41,653 nucleotides of DNA from Myxococcales bacterium. GTDB taxonomy: Bacteria; Myxococcota_A; Polyangia; Polyangiales; Polyangiaceae. Below, piece by piece: positions 8,602 to 17,613 of the stretch. The DNA lies in NCBI GenBank assembly GCA_013297655.1, contig JAAFHV010000029.1, forward strand, positions 1-41,653, written 5' to 3'. Below the pieces are notes generated by a model. The model saw only the letters and a program-made list of their open reading frames with translations, was not told where the DNA came from and searched no databases. Position numbers and translations under genes: made by a program. Each line of letters starts with the position of its first letter. Positions within the stretch are counted from its first letter, which is position 1.

Positions 8602-9824
8602 CGTCCCTCAAGTTCCCCATCTTCATGGATTACCACTCGACGACGCCGGTCGACCGCCGCGTGCTCGACGAGATGATTCCCTATTTCACCGAAAAGTTCG
8701 GCAACGCCGCGAGCCGCAACCACGCCTTCGGCTGGAGCGCCGAAGAGGCGGTCGACCAGGCCCGTGAGCGGGTCGCGAAGCTCATCGGGGCGCAGAGCGA
8801 AAAGGAGATCGTGTTCACCTCCGGCGCCTCGGAGAGCAACAACCTGGCGCTCAAGGGCGTGGCCGAGTTCTACAAAGAAAAAGGCAATCACATCATTACC
8901 ACCGTGATCGAGCACAAGGCCGTGCTCGACACGTGCAAGCGCCTCGAGAGCGAGGGCTTCGAGGTGACGTACCTGCCTATCGAGGCCGACGGTCGCGTCT
9001 CGGTCGAGAAGGTCGCGAACGCGATCACCGACAAGACGATCTTGGTCTCCGTCATGCTCGCGAACAACGAGATCGGCACCGTGCAGCCCCTCGCCGAGAT
9101 TGGCAAGATCACCCGCGAGCGCGGAGTGCTCCTCCACACCGACGCGGTGCAGGGCGTGGGCAAGACCGCGTTCGACGTGCAAGCGATGAACGTGGACCTC
9201 GCCTCGATCACGGCGCACAAGATGTACGGACCGAAGGGGGTCGGCGCGCTCTACGTGCGACGGCAGAAGCCCCGCGTCCGCATCGCGGCGCAGATGGACG
9301 GCGGCGGCCACGAGCGCGGCATGCGCTCCGGAACGCTGAACGTGCCCGGCATCGTGGGCTTCGGCAAAGCCTGCGAAATCATGACCAACGAAGGCGTGGA
9401 AGAAGCGAAGAAGCTCCTCGCCCTCCGTGAGCGCCTCCGCACCCGCCTCATGTCGGAGCTCGACGAAGTGCACGTGAACGGCTCGATGGAGCACAGGCTC
9501 GCGGGCAACCTCAACGTGTCGTTCGCCTTCGTCGAGGGCGAGGCGATGATGATGGCGATCAAGGACGTGGCGGTGAGCTCCGGCTCGGCGTGCACCTCCG
9601 CCAGCCTCGAGCCGAGCTACGTGCTCCGCGCCCTCGGCGTGGGGGACGAGCTCGCCCACTCGAGCATTCGCTTCGGCCTCGGCCGCTTCACCACCGAAGC
9701 CGAGGTCGACTACGTGGCCGAGCTCGTCATCCGCAAAGTGCGTCACCTTCGCGACATGTCGCCCCTCTACGAAATGCACAAAGAGGGTATCGATCTTACC
9801 AAAGTGGAGTGGGCGCATCACTGA
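8598..9824 (+). CDS. iscS: cysteine desulfurase IscS
   Basis: A 408-residue PLP enzyme that converts cysteine to alanine and passes persulfide sulfur to IscU. The PLP lysine is K208 in [12 protein letters not shown], and the catalytic cysteine is C332 in the [21 protein letters not shown] loop region. The protein ends in WAHH, as E. coli IscS does, and the length matches (404 in E. coli). The frame is open upstream inside the regulator gene, but ATG 8598 begins the conserved N-terminus ([13 protein letters not shown]) and overlaps the regulator stop as ATGA, which indicates translational coupling. Confidence 0.97.
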   Translation: MTSLKFPIFMDYHSTTPVDRRVLDEMIPYFTEKFGNAASRNHAFGWSAEEAVDQARERVAKLIGAQSEKEIVFTSGASESNNLALKGVAEFYKEKGNHIITTVIEHKAVLDTCKRLESEGFEVTYLPIEADGRVSVEKVANAITDKTILVSVMLANNEIGTVQPLAEIGKITRERGVLLHTDAVQGVGKTAFDVQAMNVDLASITAHKMYGPKGVGALYVRRQKPRVRIAAQMDGGGHERGMRSGTLNVPGIVGFGKACEIMTNEGVEEAKKLLALRERLRTRLMSELDEVHVNGSMEHRLAGNLNVSFAFVEGEAMMMAIKDVAVSSGSACTSASLEPSYVLRALGVGDELAHSSIRFGLGRFTTEAEVDYVAELVIRKVRHLRDMSPLYEMHKEGIDLTKVEWAHH

Positions 9825-9872
9825 GCGCTCTTTCCCCCGTCAATCCACGCATCCGAGCGTAAAGAAGACCCT

Positions 9873-10277
9873 ATGGCCTACAGCGACAAAGTCATCCAGC
9901 ACACCGAGAACCCGAAGAACGTCGGCACGCTCGACAAGGAAGATCCGAACGTGGGCACCGGCCTCGTCGGCGCTCCCGCGTGCGGCGACGTGATGCGCCT
10001 CCAAATCAAGGTCGGCGACGGCGGTGTCATCGAGGACGCGAAGTTCAAGACCTTTGGCTGCGGCTCCGCGATCGCCTCTTCTTCGCTCGCCACCGAGTGG
10101 CTCCGCGGAAAGACGCTCGACCAGGCCGAGGCGATCAAGAACTCCGACATCGTCGAGGAGCTCGATCTTCCCCCCGTGAAGATCCACTGCTCGGTCCTCG
10201 CCGAGGACGCGATCAAGAGCGCGATCGCCGACTATCGCCAAAAGCAGGGTAAGAAGCAGGCCGACAACAAGGCCTGA
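9873..10277 (+). CDS. iscU: Fe-S cluster assembly scaffold IscU
   Basis: A 134-residue scaffold on which [2Fe-2S] clusters are built from IscS sulfur and iron. The three cluster-ligand cysteines are present: C37 in PACGD, C63 in FGCGS and C106 in HCS, together with D39. The HscA-recognition motif LPPVK is at 99-103, matching the presence of hscA downstream. The C-terminus is a short Lys/Gln-rich tail. It starts 48 bases after iscS. Confidence 0.97.
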   Translation: MAYSDKVIQHTENPKNVGTLDKEDPNVGTGLVGAPACGDVMRLQIKVGDGGVIEDAKFKTFGCGSAIASSSLATEWLRGKTLDQAEAIKNSDIVEELDLPPVKIHCSVLAEDAIKSAIADYRQKQGKKQADNKA

Positions 10278-10290
10278 AGCGAGAATTGCC

Positions 10291-10701
10291 ATGAACTCCC
10301 CCCAAGAAGCGTCCTTCGCGACCACCGGCGAAAAGCCGCACGCCGAGAAAAAGACGCCGAGCATCACGGTGAGCCCTCGTGCCGTGGAAGCGATCAAAAA
10401 GCAGATCCAGAAGCGAAACGTGCCCGATACGTCGCTCCGCGTCGGCATTCGCGGGGGCGGCTGCTCGGGCTTCTCTTACGTCATCGAGTTCCACGACGGC
10501 GCTCCCCGCGCGCGCGACCACGTCTACGACCACGTCGCGAACGACGGAACCCCCGTGCGCGTGGTGGTCGATCCGAAGAGCCTCGTTTACCTGAACGGCA
10601 CGATGCTCGAGTGGGAAGAGAAGCTCCTCCAAAAGGGCTTCAAGTTCCTGAATCCGCAAGAGCAAGCGAGCTGCGGCTGCGGCCACAGCTTCCAGGTTTA
10701 G
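10291..10701 (+). CDS. iscA: A-type Fe-S carrier IscA
   Basis: 136 residues. The three conserved A-type cysteines are C58 (GGGCSGFSY) and C128/C130 (CGCGHSF), which bind iron or a cluster for delivery to apoproteins. About 22 residues at the N-terminus precede the conserved core (ITVSPRAVEAI), so the protein is longer than E. coli IscA (107 aa). The start at ATG 10291 is 13 bases after the iscU stop; a later start cannot be excluded. It could be named ErpA by sequence, but its place in the operon favours IscA. Confidence 0.94.
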   Translation: MNSPQEASFATTGEKPHAEKKTPSITVSPRAVEAIKKQIQKRNVPDTSLRVGIRGGGCSGFSYVIEFHDGAPRARDHVYDHVANDGTPVRVVVDPKSLVYLNGTMLEWEEKLLQKGFKFLNPQEQASCGCGHSFQV

Positions 10702-10897
10702 TCGCGGGATAGTCGTCGGGCCGGAGAAGTCGTCGCCGCGCCCACCGGACGGCCTTCCAAGGGCCGACTCGAGGCGTATCCCGCAATCCCGCTCCGCTCC
10801 CGTCAAAGCCCAATCCATCGCGGAGCCCGCCTCCGAGTCCGTGACGCCTCTCTCGCCAAAAGCTGCGTCGCGCGGACGCGGGTGAAAGAGAAGTCAC
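10702..10897 (+). other. iscA-hscB spacer with inverted repeat
   Basis: At 196 bp this is the only long gap in the operon. It contains GCGGGATA (10704-10711) and its inverse TATCCCGC (10777-10784), enclosing a small GGCCTT...AGGGCC hairpin at 10751-10765. No T-run follows, so it is not a clear terminator. It may be an RNA-processing or attenuation site that separates iscSUA from hscBA-fdx, or a second promoter region. Confidence 0.3.
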
Positions 10898-11419
10898 GTG
10901 AATCCCTTTTCCGAGCTCGGGCTCGCCGACACCTTCGAGGTCGATGTAAAAGCCCTCGAGAAGACACACCGCGACCTGTCGCGCGCGCTGCACCCCGACA
11001 GGTACGTGCAGGCGCCCGCGGGTGAGCGCCGGGTCGCGCTCGAGCGCGCCGTGCGTGTGAACGAGGCATTCCGCGCGGTGAAAGATCCGCTCTCGCGCGC
11101 CGAGGCCCTCTTCGCCCTCCGTGGCACACCGATCGGCGACGGCAAAGAGCCGAAGCCCGATCCCGACTTTTTGATGGACGTGCTCGAGAGCCGGGAGGCC
11201 CTTTCGGACGCGAAGGGCGAGAAGAACGCCGCCGCCGTCGCGAAGCTGAAGGCCGCCGCAGAGGCCAACCACGAGCGTGTTCTCGCCGCCCTCGGTGCCG
11301 TGTTCGCGAAGCCCGAAAAACCCGACGAGAGCGCGGTAAAGCTCCTCGGAAAGCTCCGATTTTTCCGCCGTTTTCTAGAAGAAGTGTCCGACGTGGAGGA
11401 CGACCTCGATGCTACTTGA
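10898..11419 (+). CDS. hscB: Fe-S co-chaperone HscB (J-domain protein)
   Basis: 173 residues. The J domain carries HPD at 32-34 (SRALHPDRY), which stimulates the ATPase of HscA; the C-terminal three-helix part (about 90-170) binds IscU. The length matches E. coli HscB (171). It starts with GTG, preceded by a purine-rich AAAGAGAAG. The last 11 bases overlap the start of hscA, indicating coupled translation. It lacks the N-terminal Cys-rich zinc domain seen in eukaryotic HSCB, as in other bacterial HscB. Confidence 0.95.
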   Translation: MNPFSELGLADTFEVDVKALEKTHRDLSRALHPDRYVQAPAGERRVALERAVRVNEAFRAVKDPLSRAEALFALRGTPIGDGKEPKPDPDFLMDVLESREALSDAKGEKNAAAVAKLKAAAEANHERVLAALGAVFAKPEKPDESAVKLLGKLRFFRRFLEEVSDVEDDLDAT

Positions 11420-13316
11420 GATCTTCGATCCGAAAGCGCCGCCGCGCGCGGTGGGCATCGACCTGGGCACCACGAACTCGCTCGTCGCCTACGTGCGCGA
11501 AGGGGTTCCGACCACGATCGAAAACTGCCACATGGAGACGCTCGTGCCGAGCGTGGTCCACTACGATCCGCGCGGGCACACCGTCGTCGGCAAAGACGCG
11601 GTGCCGCTCGCGCACGAGCACCCGCGCGAGACGATCGTGAGCGTGAAGCGCTTCATGGGCCGCGGGGCCGACGATCCGGAGACGAAGCGCCTCGGGCCCT
11701 ACGTGTTCATGCCCGCCGATCCATCGGGGCCGAACACCGTGCGCTTCGACGTGCGCGGAAAACCGGTTACGCCAGTGGAGGTGTCGGCCGAGATCCTGAA
11801 GTCGCTCCGCGAGCTGGCGGAGGACGAGCTCCGCACCGTCGGCGGCTGCGTGATCACGGTCCCGGCGTACTTCGACGATGGTCAACGGCAGGCCACGAAA
11901 GACGCCGCCCGCCTCGCCGGCCTCGACGTGCTGCGCCTCTTGAACGAGCCCACCGCCGCTGCTCTCGCGTATGGCCTCGAGAAGAAACAGAATGGCACCT
12001 TCGCGGTGTACGACCTCGGCGGCGGCACGTTCGACGTCACGATTCTTCTTTTGGAAGATGGCGTATTCCAGGTGAAATCCACCGGCGGCGACAGCGCCCT
12101 CGGCGGGGACGACATGGACCGCGCGCTCTTCGAGCACATGCTCGCGAGTGCCAAGAAAGAAGCGAGCACGCTGACACCGCACGAGGTGCGCGCCCTCCTC
12201 GACGCCGCCAAAGAGGTCAAACACGCGCTCACGAGCGCGGACACCGTCACGAAGACCTTGCCGCTTGCCGGCGAGCCGAGCGTCACGGTGACGCGCGCGG
12301 AGCTCGATACGCTCGTCGCGCCACTCTTGGAGCGTACCGGCCAAGCGAGCCGGCGCGCGATGAAAGACGCGGGCATAAAGCCAAAAGACCTCGACGGGGT
12401 GATTCTCGTCGGCGGCTCGACCCGCGTTCCGGCAGTGCGTGCTTACGTGGCCAAGCTCTTCGAGCACGAGCCCCTCTCCGACATCGATCCGGACAGCGTG
12501 GTCGCGCTCGGGGCGGCGGTGCAGGCCGATTTGCTCACGAACGCGGACCGCGAGGGCGAGGTGCTGCTCCTCGACGTGCTCCCGCTCTCGCTCGGGATCG
12601 AAGTGGGCGGCGGCGTGGTCGACAAGATTCTCGCTCGCAACACCACGATCCCTACTGGCGCGCGGAACACGTACACCACCCAAGAAGACAAACAGACCGG
12701 CTTCTTGCTTCACGTGGTGCAGGGAGAGCGCGAGCTCGCCGCCGACTGCCGTAGCCTCGCGCGGTTCGCGCTGAAGGGCATTCCGCCGATGCCGGCCGGC
12801 CTCGCGCGCCTCGAAATCACCTTCAAGGTGGACGCCGACGGTCTCCTCTCGGTTCACGCCCGCGAGACGACGACTGGAATCGAGCAGCGGGTGGAGGTGA
12901 AACCCTCGTATGGGCTCGACGACGACACGGTGGAGCGCATGCTCACCGAGGCGCTCGATCATGGGGAGTCGGATTTGCTGAAGAGGCGAATCCTCGAGGG
13001 CCGCGTGGAGGCCGAACGTGTCGCCTCCGCGACCGAAAAGGCGCTCGCGAACGACGGGCACCTCGTCTCCGCGGAGGAGCGCGCGCTCATCGAGTCTGCG
13101 ACCCGCGCCCTCCGTGAAGCGGCAGCGGGAGAGGATCCGCAGAAGATTCGCGCCCGCCTCGACGACCTCGATCGTGCAACCAAAGAGTTCGCCGGCCGCC
13201 GCATGAACGTGGCAGTCGCGCGTGCCCTCGCCGGACAGAACGTGGGCAACCTCGAAGAAGGGGTAAAACACGCAAAAGGCGTAGAAAACGCCCACGTCGA
13301 ACGCCCCATCGATTAA
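11409..13316 (+). CDS. hscA: Fe-S chaperone HscA (Hsp70 family)
   Basis: 635 residues; E. coli HscA has 616. The Hsp70 ATPase domain spans about 14-390, with IDLGTTNSLVAYV, DLGGGTFDVTIL and a VGGSTRVPAV signature. The substrate domain follows with DVLPLSLGIEVGGG, a typical HscA/DnaK junction. With HscB it acts on the LPPVK motif of IscU to promote cluster release. ATG 11409 lies inside the hscB 3' end. A long antisense frame over this gene (11412-13958) is a composition shadow. Confidence 0.96.
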   Translation: MLLEIFDPKAPPRAVGIDLGTTNSLVAYVREGVPTTIENCHMETLVPSVVHYDPRGHTVVGKDAVPLAHEHPRETIVSVKRFMGRGADDPETKRLGPYVFMPADPSGPNTVRFDVRGKPVTPVEVSAEILKSLRELAEDELRTVGGCVITVPAYFDDGQRQATKDAARLAGLDVLRLLNEPTAAALAYGLEKKQNGTFAVYDLGGGTFDVTILLLEDGVFQVKSTGGDSALGGDDMDRALFEHMLASAKKEASTLTPHEVRALLDAAKEVKHALTSADTVTKTLPLAGEPSVTVTRAELDTLVAPLLERTGQASRRAMKDAGIKPKDLDGVILVGGSTRVPAVRAYVAKLFEHEPLSDIDPDSVVALGAAVQADLLTNADREGEVLLLDVLPLSLGIEVGGGVVDKILARNTTIPTGARNTYTTQEDKQTGFLLHVVQGERELAADCRSLARFALKGIPPMPAGLARLEITFKVDADGLLSVHARETTTGIEQRVEVKPSYGLDDDTVERMLTEALDHGESDLLKRRILEGRVEAERVASATEKALANDGHLVSAEERALIESATRALREAAAGEDPQKIRARLDDLDRATKEFAGRRMNVAVARALAGQNVGNLEEGVKHAKGVENAHVERPID

Positions 13317-13337
13317 CCAAGAAGAGAGAGTGGACTC

Positions 13338-13688
13338 GTGCCGATCGTCGTTTTCAAGGGATACGCGGAAGTCGAAGTACCAATTGGCACGAGCCTCCTC
13401 AAGGCCGCGCAAAAGGTCGACGCGCCGGAGGGCTACGCCTGCGGAGGTGTCTGCGCGTGCTCCACGTGCCACGTCTACGTGCTGGCCGGCGCCAACCTGC
13501 TCTCGTCCGCCGAGGACGAAGAGGAGGACATCCTCGACAAAGCCTTCGACGTGCGCGCCACCTCGCGTCTCGGCTGCCAAGCCAAGATCGAGAAGGACGG
13601 GAAGATCGAAGTGGAGATTACCCGCGAGAGCCTGCAAGCCTTCGAGAACGAGCACCCGGAGCACCGCGGGAAATACGTGAAGCGCTGA
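13338..13688 (+). CDS. fdx: ISC-type [2Fe-2S] ferredoxin
   Basis: 116 residues of the adrenodoxin-like class. The ligands are C35, C41, C44 (C-x5-C-x2-C) and C80. An extra Cys at 39 corresponds to the non-ligand cysteine typical of ISC ferredoxins. It supplies electrons for cluster assembly. The start is GTG with a GAAGAGAGAG purine run upstream. It is the last recognisable gene of the operon; no iscX follows. Confidence 0.95.
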   Translation: MPIVVFKGYAEVEVPIGTSLLKAAQKVDAPEGYACGGVCACSTCHVYVLAGANLLSSAEDEEEDILDKAFDVRATSRLGCQAKIEKDGKIEVEITRESLQAFENEHPEHRGKYVKR

Positions 13689-13694
13689 CGGGCC

Positions 13695-13966
13695 GGGGGT
13701 TCTGTGCGCGCGGCGCACGGGGCCGGGGGGAGGAAGAGACGCGGGGCCGGCGGGACACGGCCGCGGGTCGGCACCGTTTTGGGCGATGGGTTTTGTGCGC
13801 GGGGCGCACGGGGCCGGTGGGGGGAAAGAGAGACGCGGGGCCGGCGACGGCCGCGGGTCGGCACGGTTTTGGGCGATGGGGTTTGTGCGCGGGGCGCACG
13901 GGGCCGGTGGGGGGAAAGAGAGACGCGGGGCCGGCGGGAGACGGCCGCGGGTCGGCACGGTTTTGG
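13695..13966. repeat. three tandem ~90-bp repeats with internal hairpins
   Basis: Three consecutive units begin near 13695, 13788 and 13878. The hairpin stems GTGCGC/GCGCAC at 13704, 13795 and 13885 show periods of 91 and 90 bp. Units 2 and 3 are nearly identical; unit 1 is more diverged. Each has a 6-bp perfect stem with a 3-base loop, then a G-rich run (GGTGGGGGGAAAGAGAGACG). The units lie just after the fdx stop, so they could end transcription or protect the operon mRNA, but there is no T-run. Confidence 0.85.
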
Positions 13967-14147
13967 GGCGCTGGCGGGCCCCTCCGCAATCTCGGCATCG
14001 TTCCGCGCGGTGGCCATTCCGAGGTCGCGAGCCTGGCCGGCGGTGGCCATTCGCTACCGCGCGGGAACGCTGCTCTCAGACAGTGACGGCCCCTCCCGCC
14101 AGCGCCCCAAAACCGCGCCCACCCACAGCCTTCCCTCGTCCGCGCGA

Positions 14148-14207
<60 letters not shown>

Positions 14208-14387
14208 AAGAGGAACGGACGGCGTGGGGTCGCTTAGCTCGTTCGCCGAAACGCTGAGCCGGGGACTGCAACGATACGAGAACCTTACGTCGCGCTCGGC
14301 GGCGCGCGGATGATGTCTACTGCAGTCATTCCGTAGTCGTTCGCTCTCGCCTGTGGCGCGCTTCTTTTGGCGCGATTTTCTACGGAG

Positions 14388-16514
14388 CTACCCGCGGCGA
14401 CCGAAGGGTTTCTTGTCTCCTCGGGGCCCGGGGCCGGCGGGACGGGGGCTTTCGGGGCGGTTGCCAGGTGCGCCCGGTTTGCCTCCTGGTGCGGGTGGGC
14501 CTCCTGCTCGTGAGGCGGGCGGGTTGGGGCGGGGACCATTTCCGGGCCGCGGGCCTGCGGGGCGGGCGCCGGCAGGCCCACCGTGGCGCGGGCCTTGAGG
14601 CGCTCCGAAGCCTCGGGCGCCACTTTGGCCTTGGATGCGGCGGGGGGCCGTTACGCCGTACTCCGGGGGGACGAGGCAGTGCGGCGCGCGGCCGATCAAG
14701 TCGGTGCGACCGGCGGCGCGGAGGGCCTCCCTCGCGAGGGGCCAATGTTGCTCGTCCCAATAGAAGACGAGCGCCTTCATCATGCGCTTTTCGCGGAGAT
14801 CGGTCGCGGTATAAACCGGCTCGTTCGTGAGCGGATCGATACCCGTGTAATACATGGTAGTCGCGATCGCCATCGGGGTAGGAATGAAGTCCTGGATTTG
14901 GCGCGGCCGCATCCCGTGGCTCTTCAAATAAAGCGCGAGCTCCACCGTGTCTTTCAACGTGGAGCCGGGGTGCCCGGTGATGAAATAGGGCACCAGGTAT
15001 TGCTCTTTGCCCGCGTCCTCGCTCGCACGGCAGAAGGTCTCCGCGAAGCGCTCGTAGCTCTTGATCGAGGGCTTCTTCATCTTGTCGAGCACGCCGTCGT
15101 TGGAGTGCTCCGGCGCGACGGAGAGCTGGCCCCCGGTGTGATGACGCGCGAGATCTTTCACGAACTCGGGGCTACGCTCGGCGAGGTCGTAACGAACGCC
15201 GCTCGCGACGAAGGCCTTTTTCACGGTCGGCTCTTCGCGCACCTTCTTGAGCAAACGGATGAGCGGAGTGTGGTCCGTAATCAAGTTCTCGCAAATGCCA
15301 GGATGGACGCACGAGAGGCGACGGCACGCGCTCTCGGTTTTTTCGTCCTTGCACGTCATCTTGTACATGTTGGCGGTGGGGCCGCCCACGTCGGAGAGCA
15401 CCCCGCGATAGCCATCCATCCTCGATAGGGCACGAACCTCGCGGAGCACGCTCTCTTCGCTGCGGCTCTGGATGACACGGCCCTCGTGCTCGGTGATGCT
15501 GCAGAACGTGCAACCACCGAAACAGCCACGCATCGTCACGATCGAGTGCTTGACCGTCTCGTAGGCGGGAATGCGATCTTGGTACTTCGGATGAGGCAAG
15601 CGCGTGAACGGAAGGTCGTAGAGGCCGTCCATCTCCGCTTCGGTGAGGGGCAATGCCGGCGAGTTGTAATAAACGGCCTCTTCCCCGTGCACCTGCAGCA
15701 TCGGGCGCCCGTTGTGGGGGTTCGTCTCGTATTGGAACATTCGCGACATCTTCGCGAAAGCCACCTTGTCGCTGCGCGCCTCTTCGTAAGAAGGGAGGAC
15801 CAACAGCTTCCCGTCCGTGGTGTAGCGGCTCTGCTCGGCGAGCAAGGGCTCCCACGCCTTCTTGTTCTTCTTCACGTGGGCAGTGCCGCGAATGTCGGTC
15901 AGGGCCGATACGGGCTCCCCCGCCGCGAGCCTCCGCGCGATTTCCCACGCCGGGCGCTCCCCCATGCCGAACACGAGGATATCGGCCTTTGCGTCGAGCA
16001 AGATGCTTCGCCGCACTTGGTCCGACCAGTAGTCGTAATGGGCAATTCTGCGGAGCGAAGCCTCGATGCCCCCGAGCACCACCGGGAGCCCCGGAAACGC
16101 TTGCCTGCACAGGTTGGAATACACGATCGACGCGCGGTTCGGGCGCGCCTCGGTGTGGCCACCGGGAGTGTACTGGTCCTCCCCGCGCATCTTCTTTTGC
16201 GCGGTGAGCTTGTTGAGCATCGAATCCAGGTTGCCCGCCGCGACCCCGACGAAGAGCTTCGGGCGCCCCATCGCAGCGATGTCGGCGGGGGAGTCCCACT
16301 TCGGCTGCGCGCACACGCCGACCCGGAAGCCGCGCCCTTCGAGGAAACGCGCGATGAGCACCGGCCCGAACGCGGGGTGATCCACATAGGCGTCGCCGCT
16401 CACGATGAGCACGTCGAGCGCGTCCCAACCGCGCGCGTCGAGGTCTTCGCGGGTGGTAGGCAGGAAGCGCGAGGCCTCGTTCGGGCGCTTTTTCCCGAGC
16501 GTGAGGAGAGTCAT
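14388..16514 (-). CDS. YgiQ-family (UPF0313) radical SAM protein
   Basis: 708 residues. The radical SAM cluster motif is C331-x3-C335-x2-C338 in RGCFGGCTFCSI. The N-terminal 300 residues match the YgiQ-specific region (DVLIVSGDAYVDHPAFG, GGIEASLRRIAHYDYW), and the C-terminal part has the conserved IQDFIPTPMA and MMKALVFYWD segments. The substrate of the family is unknown. The last ~75 residues are an unusual Gly/Pro/Arg-rich tail after APRRIQGQ. The start ATG 16514 leads straight into a conserved-looking N-terminus. It converges with the ISC operon across the repeat region. Confidence 0.94.
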   Translation of the reverse strand: MTLLTLGKKRPNEASRFLPTTREDLDARGWDALDVLIVSGDAYVDHPAFGPVLIARFLEGRGFRVGVCAQPKWDSPADIAAMGRPKLFVGVAAGNLDSMLNKLTAQKKMRGEDQYTPGGHTEARPNRASIVYSNLCRQAFPGLPVVLGGIEASLRRIAHYDYWSDQVRRSILLDAKADILVFGMGERPAWEIARRLAAGEPVSALTDIRGTAHVKKNKKAWEPLLAEQSRYTTDGKLLVLPSYEEARSDKVAFAKMSRMFQYETNPHNGRPMLQVHGEEAVYYNSPALPLTEAEMDGLYDLPFTRLPHPKYQDRIPAYETVKHSIVTMRGCFGGCTFCSITEHEGRVIQSRSEESVLREVRALSRMDGYRGVLSDVGGPTANMYKMTCKDEKTESACRRLSCVHPGICENLITDHTPLIRLLKKVREEPTVKKAFVASGVRYDLAERSPEFVKDLARHHTGGQLSVAPEHSNDGVLDKMKKPSIKSYERFAETFCRASEDAGKEQYLVPYFITGHPGSTLKDTVELALYLKSHGMRPRQIQDFIPTPMAIATTMYYTGIDPLTNEPVYTATDLREKRMMKALVFYWDEQHWPLAREALRAAGRTDLIGRAPHCLVPPEYGVTAPRRIQGQSGARGFGAPQGPRHGGPAGARPAGPRPGNGPRPNPPASRAGGPPAPGGKPGAPGNRPESPRPAGPGPRGDKKPFGRRG

Positions 16515-16810
16515 GGCCTTTCCCTTAGCAGGTTGGCGGGAACCAGCCGCGTCCTGGCCGAGCGTTTTGTACGCGGGCGCGCGCCGTCCCGCGAGCGCGC
16601 CCGATCGCGCGAGCGCTGAAACACGACGGAGAGACCGTGCGAGCGAGCGGGACTGCGGCCGAGCAGCGGCGGCCCGAGACGGCCTGTTTTCCGTCCGCGG
16701 ACGGTCTGGCGTCTCGATGAGGCTGTTTTTGTGCCCGTTCGTGATGGCACGGGGCGCGCAAAGGCGACCTCCAGATGCAACCCGTCGGCCCCCGCGCTAC
16801 GATCTTGCGT
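16515..16810. other. divergent intergenic region
   Basis: Separates the radical SAM gene (-) from the Uma2-type gene (+). It contains a perfect 14-bp palindrome CCGTCCGCGGACGG at 16691-16704, a possible operator; no convincing promoter hexamers are seen. Part of it (GCGGACGGTCTG) recurs near 18808. Confidence 0.35.
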
Positions 16811-17596
16811 ATGTCTCGCCTCGAGCACGGCATTCGTTACGTGCGCCCGGTAGCGCCGCTTCGGTTCCCCGCATCGGACCCGGGGTGGGAGATGAGCGAG
16901 AGCGTGCGGCACGCACGAATGTGCGAGCTTTTGTATTCGATCTTGCGACGCGCGCTCCCGGGAGAGGCGGCGTGCGTGGGAGCCGATCAGTTCGTCTATT
17001 TCGACGCGACGAACCCGCGGCGGAGATGCGCACCCGACGTGTTCGTTCGCCTCGGGGTGCCGTCGTGGCAGTTCCGCTCGTGGAAGACCTGGAAACACGG
17101 AGCGCCGCATCTGGCGGTCGAGATCCTCTCCCCGAGCGACACGAAAGAGAAGCTCACCCTCCCGCAGAAGCTCGAGCGTTACCGCCTGATCGGGGTGCGG
17201 GAGGTTGTCGCCTTCGACGTCGACGCCGCGCCCGGGAAGCGAATCCGCGCGTGGGACTCTATTTCGGGCGACTTCGTAGAGCGCGTGGTCGAGGGAGAGC
17301 GCACCCCGTGCCTCACTCTCCGCGCGTTCTCGGAGTCCTTCGCGGACGCCGAGCTCGTGATCGGCTCGTACGAGCACGAGGGCCTCACTGCCCAGGATAG
17401 GCTCGTCACCGCCCTTCGTGTCGCGTGCAGAGGCGAGATGCTCCCCGACCGCTTCGAGGGCGAACGACTGCAGGCTCGAGCAGAAGCCGAACGTGCTCGC
17501 GCCGCGGAGCTCGAGCTCGCGGAGGCCAAGGCCACCCACGCGAAGCTGCTCGCACAAATCGAGGCGCTGCGCAGCGAACGCGACCGCCGCGGCTGA
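16811..17596 (+). CDS. Uma2-family (DUF820) putative PD-(D/E)XK nuclease
   Basis: 261 residues from ATG 16811; an upstream in-frame ATG at 16775 adds 12 residues with no support. The core pattern fits the Uma2 fold: an N-terminal helix with ARMCELLYSILR, then CAPDVFV (acidic active-site residue), then LAVEILSPSDTKEKL and a Tyr-x2-hydrophobic-Gly-Val-x-Glu-Val element (YRLIGVREVVAFDVD). The C-terminal ~60 residues are an Ala/Glu-rich coiled coil. The cellular role of Uma2 proteins is poorly known; they are often multi-copy in cyanobacteria and myxobacteria. Its 3' end converges on the next gene with a 17-base gap. Confidence 0.85.
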   Translation: MSRLEHGIRYVRPVAPLRFPASDPGWEMSESVRHARMCELLYSILRRALPGEAACVGADQFVYFDATNPRRRCAPDVFVRLGVPSWQFRSWKTWKHGAPHLAVEILSPSDTKEKLTLPQKLERYRLIGVREVVAFDVDAAPGKRIRAWDSISGDFVERVVEGERTPCLTLRAFSESFADAELVIGSYEHEGLTAQDRLVTALRVACRGEMLPDRFEGERLQARAEAERARAAELELAEAKATHAKLLAQIEALRSERDRRG

Positions 17597-17613
17597 CCTT
17601 CCGGACCTGCAAT

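Noticed and set aside
8376-9821. 481-codon minus-strand frame over iscS
   Set aside because: Antisense shadow of a clearly conserved enzyme.
11412-13958. 848-codon open frame antisense to hscA and fdx
   Set aside because: It mirrors a certain gene. The composition is Arg/His/Ala/Val-rich as expected from high-GC third-position bias, and no domains are visible.
13695-13966. CRISPR array
   Set aside because: The units are contiguous 90-bp repeats without unique spacers.
16691-16704. CCGTCCGCGGACGG as a defined operator
   Set aside because: The palindrome is real but short GC palindromes arise easily in this composition, and no second copy or promoter supports it. It is noted within the intergenic entry only.
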